Assembly (NCBI GenBank): GCA_050732635.1
Contig: JBOHRE010000048.1
Location: forward strand, 1-24,970
DNA: 24,970 bases
DNA from: JBOHRE01 sp050732635
GTDB lineage: Bacteria > Gemmatimonadota > Gemmatimonadetes > Longimicrobiales > RSA9
Reading direction: 5' to 3'
Position 1 is the stretch's first letter; each line of letters begins with the position of its first letter. Made by a program: the position numbers and the translations under genes. Shown here in pieces: positions 22,241-24,970 of the stretch. The notes beneath the pieces were generated by a model that ran no database searches, was not told the DNA's origin, and saw only the letters and a program-made list of their open reading frames with translations.

Positions 22241-23842
22241 ATGCGGCTCGAGGAGCGCGTCCGGGGTCGGTCTGTCGCGCAACTGCTGGAGGTGCAGGCG
22301 GCGGAGCACCCGGAGCGTGCGTTCCTTGTCTTCCGCGACCGCAAGCTCACCTACGCCCAGGTCGATGCGCGGGCCAGCGCGCTGGCGGCCGCGCTTCATG
22401 AGCTGGGCATCGAGCGCGGCGATCGTATCGCGATCGCTCTACCCAACTGGCCCGAGTTCGTCATCACGCTCTTCGCCGCTGCCAAGCTCGGTGCCACGAT
22501 TGTCCCGCTGAACCCGCGCTACACGATGCCGGAGCTGCAGTACATGCTGCGGCACTCCGAGGCCGCGGTCGTCGTCAGCGCAGAGGTGCTCAACGGTGTC
22601 GACTACCTGGCGCTCTTCGAGGGGTTGCTCACATCCTTGCCTGAGCTGCAGTACCTCATCACCGTCGGCAACGCTGACCTCTGGTATGACGATCGGATCT
22701 ATCAGTTCGAGGACCTGATCTCGAGTGGTGAGAGCCGCGCCCTGCCCGCGACGGAACTGGATGCGGAGACCGATGTCTTCGCCATCCTCTACACCTCCGG
22801 CACCATGGGCAAGCCGAAGGGCGTGGCGCTGACGCACTCGAACCTCATCGCGACCGCCAGCGCCACCGTCGACGCGATTCGACTCGTCGCCGACGACATC
22901 GTCTTCGGCGTCGCGACCGTCTTCCATGTCTTCGGCCTCGGGCCGGGCATCCTGGGCACGCTTTCGGCCGGCGCGTCGCTCGTGCTGCAGGAGCAGTTCG
23001 ATCCCGGCGAGGCGCTGAAGCTCATCGAGCGACATCGCGTCACCGTCCATTATGGCGTGCCGACGGTGTTCGTGACCGAGCTGCGCGAGGCGCAGCAGAG
23101 GCCGCCGGATCTCAGCTCGCTCCGTACCGGGATCGTCGCCGGGGCGCCGGTCAGCGATGAGACGGTCCGGCGCATCCGGGCCGAGCTCTGCCCGAATGTG
23201 CAGGTCGCCTATTCGCTGACGGAGACCGCCTCCACGGTCTCTGTCACGTCGCCGTTGGATGGCGAGGACAAGCAGATCTTCACCGTCGGCCGCCCGCTGC
23301 CCGGCACCGAGGTGCGCGTTCTCGACCTGGACGGCACCGTTCTGCCCGAGGAAAGTCTTGGCGAGCTGGCGGTGCGGGGACCTGGCGTGATGAAGGGGTA
23401 TTACCGGCAGCCCGGCGAAACCGCGCAGGCGTTCGATCCAGACGGCTACTTCCTGACCGGCGACCTCGGCATCGTGGATGAGGAGGGCTACGTCCATATC
23501 GTGGGCCGTCGCAAGGAGTTGATCATCCGCGGCGGGTTCAACGTGTACCCGCGCGAGGTCGAGGATCGGCTGCAGGCGCATCCCGCCGTGCTCGACGTGG
23601 CCGTCGTCGGCTTGCCGCACGAAATGCTCGGTGAGCTGGTCTGCGCCTGCGTCGTCGCGGTGGAAGGGGCGATCGTGACCGGCGAAGAGATCAAGGAATG
23701 GTGCAGGACTGCCCTGGCGGACTACAAGGTCCCCGACCTGGTCCGCTTTCTGGACTCCTTTCCGCTCACCGGGAGCGGGAAGGTGCGGCGTATCGAGCTC
23801 GCGCGGATGATCACCGCCGAGGAATCGAGCCGCCGACCTTGA
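22241..23842 (+). CDS. Long-chain acyl-CoA synthetase / AMP-dependent ligase
   Basis: A 533-residue member of the ANL superfamily that activates a carboxylic acid as its adenylate and usually passes it to CoA. The phosphate-binding P-loop reads ILYTSGTMGKPKGVALTHSN (about residues 182-201). The adenine/acyl motif is AYSLTETAS, the hinge region is YFLTGDLGIVDEEGYVHIVG followed by RRKELIIRGGFNVYPREVE, and the catalytic lysine lies in PLTGSGKVRR (Lys514). ATG 22241 is preceded by GGGGGAG at 22225-22231; GTG 22175 would add 22 residues with no ribosome-binding site. Fatty acids are the usual substrate of such sequences, but aromatic acids are possible. It follows aroB on the same strand with 119 bases between and a promoter candidate of its own. 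Confidence 0.9.
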   Translation: MRLEERVRGRSVAQLLEVQAAEHPERAFLVFRDRKLTYAQVDARASALAAALHELGIERGDRIAIALPNWPEFVITLFAAAKLGATIVPLNPRYTMPELQYMLRHSEAAVVVSAEVLNGVDYLALFEGLLTSLPELQYLITVGNADLWYDDRIYQFEDLISSGESRALPATELDAETDVFAILYTSGTMGKPKGVALTHSNLIATASATVDAIRLVADDIVFGVATVFHVFGLGPGILGTLSAGASLVLQEQFDPGEALKLIERHRVTVHYGVPTVFVTELREAQQRPPDLSSLRTGIVAGAPVSDETVRRIRAELCPNVQVAYSLTETASTVSVTSPLDGEDKQIFTVGRPLPGTEVRVLDLDGTVLPEESLGELAVRGPGVMKGYYRQPGETAQAFDPDGYFLTGDLGIVDEEGYVHIVGRRKELIIRGGFNVYPREVEDRLQAHPAVLDVAVVGLPHEMLGELVCACVVAVEGAIVTGEEIKEWCRTALADYKVPDLVRFLDSFPLTGSGKVRRIELARMITAEESSRRP

Positions 23843-24092
23843 CGGCAGCTGGCAGTCGGCGTCGGCCACCTGCAGCGCGAGCACCGAGCGTGCCTGCTGC
23901 GGGGACGGCCGAGCCCGGACGGCCATCTGCGAAATTTGACACCTGGCGGGGCGACGCAGTCCCGCGCGCGCCTCGACCCTCAGGGGGGACGCGAGCATGG
24001 CCGACCGTTCGGCCCACGGCTCCCGTCTTCCATGCGGGCCGGGGCGGTGCGGCAACGACGTCCCCTCGCCCACGAGGGAGATCGACCACATC

Positions 24093-24970
24093 ATGAATGT
24101 ACCCCTATATGCGCGCGCGCCCCATCAGGTCCGCGGCGTTCAACCCGTCCACCACGCACCCAACGCTGCGCTGCTCATCGACTTCGACAACGTGACGATG
24201 GGGATCCGCAGCGATCTCACGAAAGAGCTGAAAACACTTCTCAACAGCGACATCTTCAAGGGGAAGGTCGCGGTTCAGCGAGCCTACGCCGACTGGCGCC
24301 GGTATCCGCAGTACATCGTGCCACTCTCCGAAGCGTCGATCGATCTGATCTTCGCGCCGGCGTATGGCAGTTCGAAGAAGAACGCGACCGACATCCGACT
24401 CGCGATCGACGCGCTCGAGCTCGTCTTCACGCGTCCGGAGATCGGCACGTTCATCCTGCTCTCCGGCGACTCCGACTTCAGCAGCATGGTCCTCAAGCTG
24501 AAGGAATACGGCAAGTACGTCATCGGCGTCGGTATCCGAGAATCCAGCTCCGATCTGCTCGTCCAGAACTGCGACGAATACTACTCCTACTCGGCGCTGA
24601 CCGGGCTGACCCGCGCCGAGGATGAATCGAGCGAGGCCGAGGATCCCTGGATCCTGGTCGAGCGCGCGGTCCGCAGGATGGCCGAGGATGGCGATGTGAT
24701 GCGCTCGGATCGGCTGAAGCAGGTCATGCTCGAGCTCGATCCGAGCTTCGACGAGAAGCAGATCGGCTTCAGCAAGTACAACAAGTTCCTCATCGATGCC
24801 GCGTCGCGAGGTTGCATCAAGCTCAAGAAGCACGAGAACGGTCAGTACGAGGTGGCGCCACCGGATGGCGACCTGGCGGGCGCCGGCCGCGACCGCACCG
24901 AACGCGCTGCCCGCGCGGAGCGGACGGAGCGCGGGGACCGCGGCCGGGGTCGTGGTGCGCGGTCCTCGCG
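24093..24970 (+). CDS. NYN-domain putative RNase with LOTUS/OST-HTH domain, 3' truncated
   Basis: The frame runs from ATG 24093 (GAGGGAG at 24074-24080) through the window end with no stop; 292 codons are visible. Residues about 26-165 are a NYN/PIN-like nuclease domain of the LabA/DUF88 type, with acidic residues in LLIDFDNVTMGI (Asp30, Asp32), KNATDIRLAID (Asp100) and LLSGDSDFSSMVLKLKEYG (Asp126, Asp128). Residues about 184-255 are an OST-HTH/LOTUS RNA-binding domain (PWILVERAVRRMAEDGDVM, IGFSKYNKFLIDAASRG). From about 265 on, the chain is Arg/Gly/Glu-rich (RGDRGRGRGAR), like an RNA-binding disordered tail. The predicted role is RNA cleavage or binding in the cytoplasm. The 250-base gap before it (23843-24092) holds a TTGACA at 23936-23941 without a good -10, and nothing else clear. 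Confidence 0.88.
   Translation, partial: MNVPLYARAPHQVRGVQPVHHAPNAALLIDFDNVTMGIRSDLTKELKTLLNSDIFKGKVAVQRAYADWRRYPQYIVPLSEASIDLIFAPAYGSSKKNATDIRLAIDALELVFTRPEIGTFILLSGDSDFSSMVLKLKEYGKYVIGVGIRESSSDLLVQNCDEYYSYSALTGLTRAEDESSEAEDPWILVERAVRRMAEDGDVMRSDRLKQVMLELDPSFDEKQIGFSKYNKFLIDAASRGCIKLKKHENGQYEVAPPDGDLAGAGRDRTERAARAERTERGDRGRGRGARSS

Noticed and set aside
22439..24094. Minus-strand open frame of 551 codons opposite the AMP ligase
   Set aside because: The plus strand carries all ANL motifs; the antisense product shows only low-complexity charged sequence.
23936..24625. Plus-strand open frame of 229 codons overlapping the NYN gene
   Set aside because: Out of frame with the NYN-LOTUS motifs; its sequence is Arg/Pro-rich frame-shift noise.

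Overview
The window is GC-rich and densely packed. It combines two SusC/SusD-type outer-membrane uptake pairs, several lipoproteins built on TonB-receptor plug domains, and standard bacterial housekeeping genes. Lipoprotein and Sec signal peptides are plentiful, Shine-Dalgarno sites are GGAGG-like, and starts are ATG, GTG or TTG. This mix fits Gemmatimonadota (Longimicrobium/Gemmatimonas-like) best, but that is an inference from gene style; no rRNA or other taxonomic marker lies in the window.

Layout. 1-707: 3' part of a BadF/N-acetylglucosamine-kinase-type sugar kinase. 708-801: a low-complexity GTGTAAG-type repeat. 841-2094: tyrS. 2095-2398: a regulatory interval with a promoter and hairpins. 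2399-7258: susC/susD pair 1, closed by a strong intrinsic terminator at 7280-7306. 7347-7496 (minus): a 49-residue acidic lipoprotein with a good promoter. 7649-8260: an exported barrel-like protein. 8328-8726: a plug-like lipoprotein. 8751-9536 (minus): a regulatory-domain plus plug protein. 9650-11806: a cupin, folK and an HEXXH metallopeptidase in a compact plus-strand run. 11923-16319: susC/susD pair 2, followed by a 13-bp perfect hairpin. 16408-16836 (minus): another plug-only lipoprotein. 16911-17113: a second, inverted GTGTAAG-type repeat block.

20854-17103 (minus): the most interesting unit, a tightly overlapping operon of two D-Ala-D-Ala-ligase-like ATP-grasp enzymes, a GNAT acetyltransferase and a KamA-family lysine 2,3-aminomutase. 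It is preceded by a possible leader peptide and an attenuator-like terminator. It looks like a pathway that makes beta-lysine and joins and/or acetylates it into a small amide product. 21003-22121: aroB, transcribed divergently from back-to-back promoters. 22241-23842: an acyl-CoA synthetase/AMP ligase. 24093-24970: a NYN-LOTUS putative RNase with an Arg/Gly-rich tail that runs off the window.

The two Sus pairs probably import different oligomeric substrates through TonB energy. The barrel-less plug proteins beside them may tune or mimic those receptors, which is speculative. The repeat blocks sit exactly at gene 3' ends, and one supplies the kamA stop codon.
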